Below, piece by piece: positions 27,818 through 35,332 of a stretch of DNA of 64,000 nt. The stretch lies in NCBI RefSeq assembly GCF_031583575.1, contig NZ_CP134146.1, positions 3,348,001 to 3,412,000 on the forward strand, in the 5' to 3' direction. Numbering within the stretch: the stretch's first letter is position 1; every line of letters begins with the position of its first letter. The notes beneath the pieces are model-generated. The model worked only from the letters and a program-made list of their open reading frames with translations, did not search any database and was not told where the DNA came from. The stretch is from Thalassotalea nanhaiensis (GTDB lineage: Bacteria; Pseudomonadota; Gammaproteobacteria; Enterobacterales; Alteromonadaceae). The position numbers and the translations under genes are program-made.

Positions 27818-29143
27818 TTAACCTTTCATCACAGCTTCAATGTCGCTAATGGTTTTAGGTGCATTAATCGTTAAGTTTTCATAGCCATCTTTGGTCACTA
27901 AAATATTGTCCTCGATACGAACACCTAACCCTTGCCACTTGTCGTCAACAGAAGCTTCAGCATCTATATATAAACCAGGTTCAATGGTCATTACCATGCC
28001 AGGTTCAAAGCTGCGTATTTGTTTGCGTTCTTCGTTCATCTGATAATCACCAACATCGTGCACATCTAAACCAAGCCAGTGGCCTAAGCCATGAATAAAG
28101 TATTTTTTACAGGCTGTTTCTTCTACAAGCGTGTCTAAATCACCCTCTAATAAACCAAGCTCTAATAACCCTTCAGTAAGAACAACATTAACAATGTCAT
28201 TAAGCTGTGCAAAATTAGCGCCGGGTTTTATTGCTTCAATGGCAGCGATTTGCGACTTTAATACTAAATTATAAAGCGCAGCTTGTTCTTCATTAAACTT
28301 ACCATTTACCGGAAACGTACGGGTAATATCGGCGGCGTAACCTGCCAGTTCAGCACCAGCATCAATTAATAATAAGTCATCATCAATTAAAACTTCATCA
28401 TTATCGGTGTAATGCAAAATAGTTGCGTTTTCACCGCCGCCAACAATAGAACCATAAGCAGCAGTACGAGCACCATTTGAGGCAAACTCGTGCAGTATTT
28501 CAGCTTCAACCTGGTATTCAAACACGCCTTGTTTGGTAAATTCCATCGCGCGTTTGTGGGCATTACCCGAAATTATATTCGCTTCACGCATTACTTGAAT
28601 TTCGGCGTCAGATTTTATTAAGCGCATTTCATGAATGGTTTCACGAATATCAATAATGGTATTTGGCGCAGTTAAACCTTGTTTAACCCCGCCGCGTAAA
28701 ACGTCTAAACATGCAAATACTAAGCGATCAAATTCATCTTGCGCGCCTTGGGCAAACAATAATGTTTGCTTGGCATTAATGTACATCGGTAGAACCTGCT
28801 CTAGCTCATCCAAGGTATAGGTTAAATCAAAATTGTAATCCGTTTGGGCTTTTTCAGCGCCAACTCTACGGCCATGCCATACTTCTTGCTCAGGATCTTT
28901 ATCACGGCAAAACAACACTGATTCAAATTCATCACCTTTAACTAATACCAATAAAGCATCAGGCTCATGAAAACCAGTTAGGTAATAAAAGTCTTTGTCT
29001 TGGCAAAATAAAAACTCTGTATCACGGGAACGAGTTACTTCTTTATTTGCAGGAATTAATGCCACTGAATTGTCAGGCATTTGGGCAAGGAGTTTTTCGC
29101 GGCGTGCTACAAATTCGCTCACGTCAATTTTGGTATGTTTCAT
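27818..29143 (-). CDS. pepP: Xaa-Pro aminopeptidase P
   Basis: A 441-residue cytoplasmic metallopeptidase that removes an N-terminal residue preceding proline. The pita-bread domain carries the dimetal ligands: Asp in LIDAGAE and in AADITRTFP, His in HGLGHWLGLDVHD, Glu in TIEPGLYI and Glu in GVRIEDNI. Length matches E. coli PepP (441). It lies 18 bp after ygfB in the same operon. Confidence 0.96.
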   Translation of the reverse strand: MKHTKIDVSEFVARREKLLAQMPDNSVALIPANKEVTRSRDTEFLFCQDKDFYYLTGFHEPDALLVLVKGDEFESVLFCRDKDPEQEVWHGRRVGAEKAQTDYNFDLTYTLDELEQVLPMYINAKQTLLFAQGAQDEFDRLVFACLDVLRGGVKQGLTAPNTIIDIRETIHEMRLIKSDAEIQVMREANIISGNAHKRAMEFTKQGVFEYQVEAEILHEFASNGARTAAYGSIVGGGENATILHYTDNDEVLIDDDLLLIDAGAELAGYAADITRTFPVNGKFNEEQAALYNLVLKSQIAAIEAIKPGANFAQLNDIVNVVLTEGLLELGLLEGDLDTLVEETACKKYFIHGLGHWLGLDVHDVGDYQMNEERKQIRSFEPGMVMTIEPGLYIDAEASVDDKWQGLGVRIEDNILVTKDGYENLTINAPKTISDIEAVMKG

Positions 29144-29161
29144 AATAAATATTGTATTCGA

Positions 29162-29731
29162 TTAATGTATTGTGTTTGCTGTGTTATTTGCGTCAGGCTT
29201 GGCACCTAATTCGGCAAAACATAATAATGCAGAGATGCGCACATATTCTAAAATTTCATAATAGGCATTTTCAGTTTCTTCATCTTCTTCTAATTCAGTT
29301 GAAAGATTAGCAATATCGGAGAAGTCATTAATAATTTCAGCGACATCTTCAGAAAATTTTGATTTGTCTTTTTGCTGTAAACCAAAACCCAAGTTGAAGC
29401 CTTGTACCCACAAGCTAAGCGCCGGGCCACGTTCATCCATAGCTTCATCGTCATCAGGTAATAACAACTGAAAACTAAAGTTGTCATCTAGCACTGCTTG
29501 CCAAATATCACCGTACAGTTGCTTTAGTAAGTCTTTCAGGTTTTTACCTAAGCCTTCACCATTATTGAAAAAGTCACTCACCAACGACAGGTAGCTGTCA
29601 TCTTCAAAGTCAAAACCAGAACTAATAATACCGGTTAATAAACCATGGATCTCAGAGGCACTACCTTGAAAATTTTCGCCACCGAGGGCTGCTTGCACGC
29701 TAGCAAAACTTAAAGACGATTGTTCACTCAT
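29162..29731 (-). CDS. ygfB: UPF0149 family protein YgfB
   Basis: A 189-residue acidic protein of the YgfB/YecA (UPF0149) family: EIHGLLTGI near the N terminus and LWVQGFNLGFGLQ in the middle. No enzyme motif. In other gammaproteobacteria it heads the pepP-ubiH operon, as here. zapA, which usually sits divergently between ygfB and 6S RNA, is absent. Confidence 0.92.
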   Translation of the reverse strand: MSEQSSLSFASVQAALGGENFQGSASEIHGLLTGIISSGFDFEDDSYLSLVSDFFNNGEGLGKNLKDLLKQLYGDIWQAVLDDNFSFQLLLPDDDEAMDERGPALSLWVQGFNLGFGLQQKDKSKFSEDVAEIINDFSDIANLSTELEEDEETENAYYEILEYVRISALLCFAELGAKPDANNTANTIH

Positions 29732-29917
29732 TTACTTATATTCACTGTATAAAATTATCTTGTAATCCTAACACTCAAAGCACAATTCGACCAGTTTTTA
29801 TAGTAGAAGTGTTCATTAATTTAGCGGTAAGTGTTTATTATTTAACATATGTTTGATCAGCGATAAGTTATTCAAAAAATTTATACATTTTAATACAATT
29901 ATCCTTACTAACTGGGT

Positions 29918-29923
29918 TATAAT
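29918..29923 (+). promoter_or_regulatory. -10 element of the 6S RNA promoter
   Basis: A perfect TATAAT places the start near 29930, exactly where the 6S 5' arm begins. No good -35 box is seen 16-18 bp upstream. Confidence 0.55.
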
Positions 29924-29929
29924 TAATTT

Positions 29930-30116
29930 ATGTTCCCTGGGGTGTTCGGTTATTAACTATGTCCCTGAGCCGATAAGTTTTACCTAAGGGGGTCTATCGG
30001 TTGCTATTGAGCAGGCCCAACTTGTTTGGGAAGCCTACGGTAATTGTGCGATCTCCGCCTTGAACACACGGTTGTTCAAGGGCTGACGTTGGTAACGGCA
30101 TTTTGGGGAACTGTCC
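29930..30116 (+). ncRNA. ssrS: 6S RNA
   Basis: A regulator of RNA polymerase sigma-70 in stationary phase. The terminal stem forms fully: 29932-29944 (GTTCCCTGGGGTG) pairs with 30099-30111 (CATTTTGGGGAAC) through Watson-Crick and G-U pairs. Conserved pieces are GTCCCTGAGCCGATA, the central GAGCAGGCCCAACTTGTTTGGGAAGCC hairpin (shown here only as GAGCAGGCCC and TTGGGAAGCC) and the TTGAAC...GTTCAAGG hairpin. It lies just upstream of fau, as in E. coli (ssrS-ygfA). Boundaries are good to a few bases. Confidence 0.9.
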
Positions 30117-30152
30117 TTTTCTTTTCATATTTCCTGTTTGTTAAATAAATCC

Positions 30153-30240
30153 TTGAACACACCCTCATATAATTGCGTCAAGAACTAAAGTTGATAACGG
30201 CACTTAAGCAACATCAGGGGAACTATCCTTTTCTTTTTTC
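30153..30240 (+). repeat. Extra copy of the 6S RNA 3' arm (unit B)
   Basis: It begins TTGAACACAC like the 6S 3' hairpin at 30060, continues AGTTGATAACGGCA and ends AGGGGAACTATCCTTTTC, matching the end of 6S (GGGGAACTGTCCTTTTC). The hairpin loop region is replaced and contains a perfect TATAAT at 30168-30173. It differs from unit C at only three positions over about 85 nt. Confidence 0.8.
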
Positions 30241-30266
30241 ACATTTCTTATTTGTTCAAAAGAACT

Positions 30267-30355
30267 TTGAACACACCCTCATATAATTGCGTCGAGAACT
30301 AAAGTTGATAACGGCACTTAAGCAACATCTGGGGAACTGTCCTTTTCTTTTTATT
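30267..30355 (+). repeat. Extra copy of the 6S RNA 3' arm (unit C)
   Basis: The second copy, 114 bp after unit B, again starts TTGAACACAC, holds TATAAT at 30282-30287 and ends GGGGAACTGTCCTTTTC. It ends about 65 bp before the fau start, so a transcript running from 6S RNA into fau would carry all three units. Confidence 0.8.
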
Positions 30356-30422
30356 GTTTTTTGATCTTATCTAGCATTTAATTTAAATTAAGTTCAATAC
30401 CAATAGCGACTATTTGTTCATT

Positions 30423-31058
30423 ATGAACTCAAATGAAACCACAACATTGAAGACTTCCTCTACACGAGCACAAATTCGCGTTGATATTCGGGCGCTTCGT
30501 CAACAACTCACACAACCTGAACAGCAATATGCAAGCTCAGCCATTAGCGAAAAACTAGCTAAGCACTCACACATTATTAAAGCCAATAGCATTGCGGTAT
30601 ACCTTGCCAATGATGGTGAGTTAGATTTGGTTGATTTTATTGATTGGTGCTGGCAACAAAACAAGCAAGTTTACTTGCCGGTAATACATCCGTTTTGTAA
30701 GGGCCATTTGTTGTTTTTGCATTATCAGCCTACAACCAAGTTAGTAAGCAATAAATATGGCATTTTTGAACCTAAGTTAAATGTAGCTAATGTGCTGCCG
30801 GTAAATCAATTGGATGTGTTAATAACGCCACTGGTAGCATTTGACAACCAAGGTGATCGCATTGGTATGGGCGGTGGTTTTTATGATAGAACGTTAGCCA
30901 ACTGGCACCATCAAACTAAGCGACAAACAAGGCTGCAACAGCTTGAAGCAAAACAGATAAAGCCTTTCCCTATCGGCGTAGCCCATCACTGTCAAAAAAT
31001 AGCGAAAGTACCAGTTGAACCTTGGGACATCCGTTTACCAGAAATTTTAACGCCTTAA
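30423..31058 (+). CDS. fau: 5-formyltetrahydrofolate cyclo-ligase family protein
   Basis: A 211-residue protein (YgfA) that converts 5-formyl-THF to 5,10-methenyl-THF with ATP. The hallmark GDRIGMGGGFYDR is present, and an N-terminal Arg/Lys-rich helix with R...R.... binds phosphate. The ATG at 30423 is preferred to a TTG nine bases earlier; neither has a clear ribosome site. It follows ssrS as in E. coli, where both come from one transcript. Glycine cleavage feeds the same folate pool. Confidence 0.92.
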   Translation: MNSNETTTLKTSSTRAQIRVDIRALRQQLTQPEQQYASSAISEKLAKHSHIIKANSIAVYLANDGELDLVDFIDWCWQQNKQVYLPVIHPFCKGHLLFLHYQPTTKLVSNKYGIFEPKLNVANVLPVNQLDVLITPLVAFDNQGDRIGMGGGFYDRTLANWHHQTKRQTRLQQLEAKQIKPFPIGVAHHCQKIAKVPVEPWDIRLPEILTP

Positions 31059-31161
31059 ATCACAGCTATTTTCTAAATTAAATATTTAACCGCAACACAT
31101 ACAAGGTTATAATCTGTGCAATCAATATCTATATACATACAAACACCGAACAGGACTGATA

Positions 31162-31818
31162 ATGACCCAAGATGAAATGAAAAAAGCCGCTGCAATAAAA
31201 GCATTAGAATTTGTTGAGCAAGACAGCATCGTTGGTGTGGGCACAGGCTCAACGGTAAATCATTTTATCGACGCTTTAGCCACAATAAAACACACGATAG
31301 TTGGCGCAGTATCAAGTTCAGAAGCATCTACCGAGCGATTAAAAGGCTACGGCATTGAAGTGTTCGACTTAAACTCGGTTGACGATTTATCGGTATATGT
31401 AGACGGCGCAGATGAAATTACCGAGCACATGCATATGATCAAAGGCGGCGGTGCAGCCCTAACCCGTGAGAAAATTGTTGCAGCTGTTGCTAAAAAATTC
31501 GTTTGTATTTGTGATGAAAGCAAACAAGTTGGCGTATTAGGCAATTTTCCATTACCGGTTGAAGTTATTCCAATGGCGCGCAGCTACGTTGCACGTGAAT
31601 TAGTAAAACTTGGTGGCGACCCAGTCTACCGAGAAGGTGTTATTACCGATAACGGTAATGTCATTTTAGATGTGTATAACATGCAAATTTTAAATCCGGT
31701 AGAAATGGAAACTAAAATTAATGCCTTAGTTGGCGTAGTAACCAATGGTTTATTTGCTGATCGCGGTGCAGATGTATTGGTACTTGGTACGCCTAATGGC
31801 AGCAAGGTGATTAGTTAA
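31162..31818 (+). CDS. rpiA: Ribose-5-phosphate isomerase A
   Basis: A 218-residue isomerase interconverting ribose-5-phosphate and ribulose-5-phosphate. Motifs: GVGTGSTV (phosphate loop), DGADEI with the catalytic Asp, and [11 protein letters not shown] with the catalytic Glu/Lys region. Length matches E. coli RpiA (219). AGGA sits 8 nt before the ATG. A strong terminator follows. Confidence 0.97.
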   Translation: MTQDEMKKAAAIKALEFVEQDSIVGVGTGSTVNHFIDALATIKHTIVGAVSSSEASTERLKGYGIEVFDLNSVDDLSVYVDGADEITEHMHMIKGGGAALTREKIVAAVAKKFVCICDESKQVGVLGNFPLPVEVIPMARSYVARELVKLGGDPVYREGVITDNGNVILDVYNMQILNPVEMETKINALVGVVTNGLFADRGADVLVLGTPNGSKVIS

Positions 31819-31843
31819 CCTAAGCTAAGTAAGCACCTTAATA

Positions 31844-31875
31844 AAAATAAAGGCAGTTTTACTGCCTTTATTTTT
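31844..31875 (+). terminator. rpiA terminator
   Basis: A perfect 14-bp stem (31844-31857 with 31861-31874) with a 3-nt loop, followed by T. It ends the ssrS/fau/rpiA region. Confidence 0.9.
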
Positions 31876-32198
31876 AACGGTAAATTAATCGTATAAAGCA
31901 TCCCCCACCTAGCCTTCACCGAATAATATTCTAAACATACCTAATACACAGTATTAAAGTCACCTTGGATAAAAATTTCCGATTTAAATAAAAACCAGAA
32001 AAAACACAACTTTGCTCTGTTATAAAATAGAGTAAAATGCACTAAAATAGTTCTTTCGAGTTTTAACTCTATATGTTAGTTTATAACCTCATTCAGATAT
32101 CTAGCCATCTAAAACCGTTAGATTTTACCAACCCAATTTGTTATTTAATATGCATGCTGAATAATATTCAGTGGCAGTACATAAAGAGTTAATCAGCT
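31876..32198 (+). promoter_or_regulatory. serA upstream region with paired palindromes
   Basis: A 323-bp AT-rich gap without an ORF. GAATAATATTC occurs twice, at 31921-31931 and at 32159-32169 (inside CTGAATAATATTCAG, 28 bp before the serA start). Several TATAAA-like boxes exist, but none has a convincing -35. serA is Lrp-controlled in E. coli; whether these dyads are Lrp or other sites is open. Confidence 0.4.
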
Positions 32199-33428
32199 AT
32201 GACCAGAAAATCTTTGCACAAAGACAAAATTAAAATCCTTCTTCTTGAAGGCGTACACCAATCAGCTTTAGAAGTACTAAAGACGAACGGTTATAGCAAC
32301 ATTGAATACGTAAAAAGCGCATTGGATGATGAAGAGCTGAAAGAAAAAATTAAAGACGTACACTTTATTGGTATTCGCTCACGCACCCAGTTAACTGACG
32401 ATGTAATCGCTTGTGCTAACAAACTAGCCGCTATTGGCTGTTTTTGTATTGGTACTAACCAAGTAAATATTGAAGCTGCGCAAATTCGCGGTATTCCAGT
32501 ATTTAACGCACCGTTTTCAAATACTCGTTCAGTGGCAGAATTAGTATTAGGCGAAACGTTGTTATTACTGCGTGGTATTCCAGAAAAAAGCGCCCTTGCC
32601 CATAGAGGTGTTTGGCAAAAATCTGCGGTTGGCTCTGTTGAAGCTCGTGGTAAAACCTTAGGTATTATTGGTTACGGTCACATTGGTACACAGTTAGGTA
32701 TTTTAGCCGAGCATGTTGGCATGCGCGTTAAGTTTTACGACATTGAAACCAAACTTCCACTTGGTAACGCCAGCCAAGTAGATAGCATGACCGAATTATT
32801 AAACATTGCCGATGTTATTACCTTACACGTGCCAGAAACTGCTTCTACACAAAATATGATGGGTGTTGCAGAGTTTGATGCGATGAAACAAGGCGCCATA
32901 TTTATTAATGCCGCGCGCGGTACTGTGGTTGACATTGATGCACTGGCCGAAGCGCTTGAGTCGAAAAAACTGGGCGGCGCGGCAATTGATGTATTCCCGG
33001 TAGAGCCGGGTTCAAATGATGAAGAGTTTGTTTCTCCACTGCGCGCCTTTGATAATGTTATTTTAACGCCGCACATTGGTGGGAGCACCAAAGAAGCACA
33101 AGAAAACATTGGCCGTGAAGTATCAGGTAAAATTGTTAAGTACTCAGACAATGGCTCAACGTTATCTGCGGTTAACTTCCCGGAAGTATCACTGCCAGCT
33201 CATACTGACCGTTCACGTTTGTTCCATATACATCACAACCAACCGGGTGTATTAACGCAAATTAACCAAGCGTTTGCCGAGCGTGACATCAACATTGCCG
33301 CGCAGTATTTACAAACTGACGATAAAATTGGTTACGTAGTTATCGATGTTGAATCACATTATTCTGAAACCGCATTAAAAGAATTAAAAGCGATTGATGG
33401 CACAATTCGCGCACGTTTAATTCACTAG
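32199..33428 (+). CDS. serA: D-3-phosphoglycerate dehydrogenase
   Basis: A 409-residue enzyme for the first step of serine synthesis (3-phosphoglycerate to 3-phosphohydroxypyruvate, NAD). The Rossmann motif is GIIGYGHIGTQ, the active-site Arg/Glu/His are in NAARGTVVD, GGAAIDVFPVEP and TPHIGGST, and a C-terminal ACT domain (HHNQPGVLTQIN) binds serine for feedback inhibition. Length matches E. coli SerA (410). Serine feeds the glycine cleavage system encoded nearby. Confidence 0.97.
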   Translation: MTRKSLHKDKIKILLLEGVHQSALEVLKTNGYSNIEYVKSALDDEELKEKIKDVHFIGIRSRTQLTDDVIACANKLAAIGCFCIGTNQVNIEAAQIRGIPVFNAPFSNTRSVAELVLGETLLLLRGIPEKSALAHRGVWQKSAVGSVEARGKTLGIIGYGHIGTQLGILAEHVGMRVKFYDIETKLPLGNASQVDSMTELLNIADVITLHVPETASTQNMMGVAEFDAMKQGAIFINAARGTVVDIDALAEALESKKLGGAAIDVFPVEPGSNDEEFVSPLRAFDNVILTPHIGGSTKEAQENIGREVSGKIVKYSDNGSTLSAVNFPEVSLPAHTDRSRLFHIHHNQPGVLTQINQAFAERDINIAAQYLQTDDKIGYVVIDVESHYSETALKELKAIDGTIRARLIH

Positions 33429-33478
33429 TTGATTTATGACTTAGTAAAGATTAATTTAGGTAATATAAACAAACTTGA

Positions 33479-34063
33479 ATGAATCAAATGCCAGAACAAG
33501 CTAAAGCCGACTGTAGTATTAATGCCACAGTCGGTTTTTTAATTAACACTACCAAGCTAACCATGTTACCGCTTTCAGCGGCAGACAAAACGCTATACCA
33601 ACAACTGTATTGCAACGCTGAAGTGTGCAAGCATATTGGCGGCGTAATAAGTGCTGAACAGGCACAAGTAAGTTTTGAACGCAGCATCAAACAAAACCGA
33701 ACTGGTAAACGTTTAACTTGGGTGATTAGGGATAAATACAGTCATCAACGTTTAGGTATTTGTGCCTGTGTTTGGCCAAAAGAGCCAGCTAAACAAAACC
33801 ATGATAATAACAGCCCCACCATAAATACTGACAATACGGCTGAATTAGGATTACTACTGTTACCACAGTTTTGCGGTAACGGCATTGCGGTAGATGTGCT
33901 AAATGCGTTAACCACGTATGGTTTGTCTACATTACAGTTACAGCAGTTAACGTTACATTGTGGCGCGGAAAATATTGCCATGCAAAAAGTGATGGGCAAA
34001 TTAAATGCTACCTATACAAGTAATAATGATTTAACGTATTGGACACTAGAGTCAATTAAATAA
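33479..34063 (+). CDS. GNAT-family N-acetyltransferase (RimJ/RimL-like)
   Basis: A 194-residue acetyltransferase. The first beta strand INTTKLTMLPLSAAD resembles IETERLILRPL of the RimJ/RimL group, and AELGLLLLPQFCGNGIAVDVLNAL is the acetyl-CoA region, though the R/Q-x-x-G-x-G/A loop is weak (QFCGNGIA). No internal start preserves strand 1, so the start stays at 33479 even though a terminator-like hairpin with six T lies within codons 10-21. It ends 15 bp before the borosin-type methyltransferase and may be a tailoring enzyme of that locus. That link rests on position only. Confidence 0.7.
   Translation: MNQMPEQAKADCSINATVGFLINTTKLTMLPLSAADKTLYQQLYCNAEVCKHIGGVISAEQAQVSFERSIKQNRTGKRLTWVIRDKYSHQRLGICACVWPKEPAKQNHDNNSPTINTDNTAELGLLLLPQFCGNGIAVDVLNALTTYGLSTLQLQQLTLHCGAENIAMQKVMGKLNATYTSNNDLTYWTLESIK
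33507..33540 (+). terminator. serA terminator lying inside the GNAT start
   Basis: CCGACTGT (33507-33514) pairs perfectly with ACAGTCGG (33527-33534), followed by TTTTTT. It looks like a complete intrinsic terminator about 80 bp after the serA stop, but is within the predicted first codons of the acetyltransferase gene. Confidence 0.7.
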
Positions 34064-34078
34064 AAAACAAAACTAACC

Positions 34079-34903
34079 ATGACCAACCATTCTACATTTA
34101 AAAAAGGCTCACTGGTGTGTGTCAGTACCGGTATGCAACTCGGCGCGCATATTAGCCCAATCAGCCAAAGCCATATTGAAAACGCCGACATTGTGTTTGC
34201 AGTAATGAGCGACGGCATAATGCAAAAGTGGGTAGAAGGAATGAACCCCAATGTATTTAATATGCAGCAGTTTTATCAAAAGGGTAAACCGCGCTCCGAC
34301 ACATACGAAGATATGATGCAGGCAATGCTAAGCGAGATGCGCAAAGGTAAAAACGTGGTTGGCGCCTTTTATGGCCATGCTGGTGTATTTGTTACGCCTT
34401 CACACAAAGCGATTGCCATTGCCAAAGCCGAAGGCTATTACGCCCATATGGAGCCTGGTATTTCAGCCGAAGATTGTTTATTTGCCGATTGTGGCATAAA
34501 CCCTGGCGCGTTAGGTTGTGCAAACTATGAAGCCACACAACTGGTGTTTTATAAGCGCGCAATTGATGCCAGCGCTTATTTAATTTTATGGCAAGCCAAT
34601 ATTGTAGGCGATCGAACCTTAATTAAACGCGCCACCAATAAAAAATACCGACAATTGCTGGTTGATGTATTAAGCGATTATTACCCGCTTGAGCATGAAG
34701 TTATTTTATATGAAGCGCCAACACTAGCCATTGATAAACCCAGAGTGGAGTCGATAACGCTTGGCGACTTTGTTACTGCGCCATTAAAACCCCATACAAC
34801 TTTGGTATTGCCACCATCTAAGCCCCTGCGCCGTAATGATGAAATTTTTGAAAGATATGAACAACTTGAAGCAAATGTTGCGCACCTTGTATTAGTGAAA
34901 TAA
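34079..34903 (+). CDS. Borosin-type peptide N-alpha-methyltransferase (SonM-like)
   Basis: A 274-residue SAM-dependent enzyme of the tetrapyrrole-methylase fold. It matches what I recall of SonM of Shewanella (split borosins): GSLVCV.TG.QL, ADIVF, NPNV.N.QQFY, YGH.GVF, KAEG, MEPGISAE.CL.AD.GI.PG, YPL.HEV..YEAP and LPP. The catalytic set known from fungal OphMA is present with the same spacing and even numbering: Tyr66, Arg72, Tyr76 and Tyr98. YGHAGVF has Ala for the usual Pro. Such enzymes methylate backbone amides of a partner peptide. The next gene encodes an 85-residue SonA-like peptide. Cobalamin or porphyrin methylation is unlikely because no such pathway is near. Confidence 0.85.
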   Translation: MTNHSTFKKGSLVCVSTGMQLGAHISPISQSHIENADIVFAVMSDGIMQKWVEGMNPNVFNMQQFYQKGKPRSDTYEDMMQAMLSEMRKGKNVVGAFYGHAGVFVTPSHKAIAIAKAEGYYAHMEPGISAEDCLFADCGINPGALGCANYEATQLVFYKRAIDASAYLILWQANIVGDRTLIKRATNKKYRQLLVDVLSDYYPLEHEVILYEAPTLAIDKPRVESITLGDFVTAPLKPHTTLVLPPSKPLRRNDEIFERYEQLEANVAHLVLVK

Positions 34904-35033
34904 AAGATTAATAATGAAGTGTGTGCAAGTTAATATTCATTGAATTTGGATTATTGCAGTTATCTATACACACAAAGATAGTAAAACCTTAACGACAAAA
35001 ATTTAACAAAAACAACCGTATACAAGGACTTTT

Positions 35034-35291
35034 ATGAAAAACGTAATTAAACTATTAGCCCAATTAGGGGCAGATGCCAATTTAAATGCCCATGCAGATT
35101 TAGATCAACAGGCTCGTATTAGTGCGATGATGAATGAATTAAATATTGACAAAGAGCAACAACAAGCCATTTTAGCCGGCGATGTTAGCGCCCTAAACAA
35201 GCTGCTTGATATTTGCCCTGACATTGTTTGTGATGTTAATCGACCGGATGAAGATGATGATGATGAAGAGCGGAAAATTAGCTTTGGTTAA
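35034..35291 (+). CDS. Candidate split-borosin precursor peptide (SonA-like)
   Basis: An 85-residue peptide. Residues 1 to about 58 are helical and resemble the borosin-binding leader of SonA: LLAQLGADANL at the start, AMMNELNIDKEQQQAILAGD in the middle and VSALNKLL at the end. The likely core follows: ICPDIVCDV (Cys61, Cys66 with branched residues that suit backbone methylation), then the acidic run at 72-79 and the tail KISFG. AAGGAC lies 6 nt before the ATG. A 130-bp gap separates it from the methyltransferase, so it may have its own promoter for higher expression, as precursor genes often do. The function is inferred from the partner gene and leader resemblance. Confidence 0.72.
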   Translation: MKNVIKLLAQLGADANLNAHADLDQQARISAMMNELNIDKEQQQAILAGDVSALNKLLDICPDIVCDVNRPDEDDDDEERKISFG

Positions 35292-35332
35292 TTTTCACCT
35301 ATGTTTTTAGCATTAAACATTAATACTGCTTT

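Noticed and set aside
29732-29917. Degraded zapA
   Set aside because: No frame in this gap resembles ZapA, and the length is too short for even half of it together with the promoters.
30153-30355. CRISPR-like spaced repeats
   Set aside because: Only two near-identical units, with the whole unit conserved rather than short repeats around variable spacers, and both are derived from the adjacent 6S RNA 3' arm.
34079-34903. Cobalamin or siroheme methylase
   Set aside because: Same fold, but no tetrapyrrole pathway genes are near, the borosin residues are present and a SonA-like peptide gene follows.
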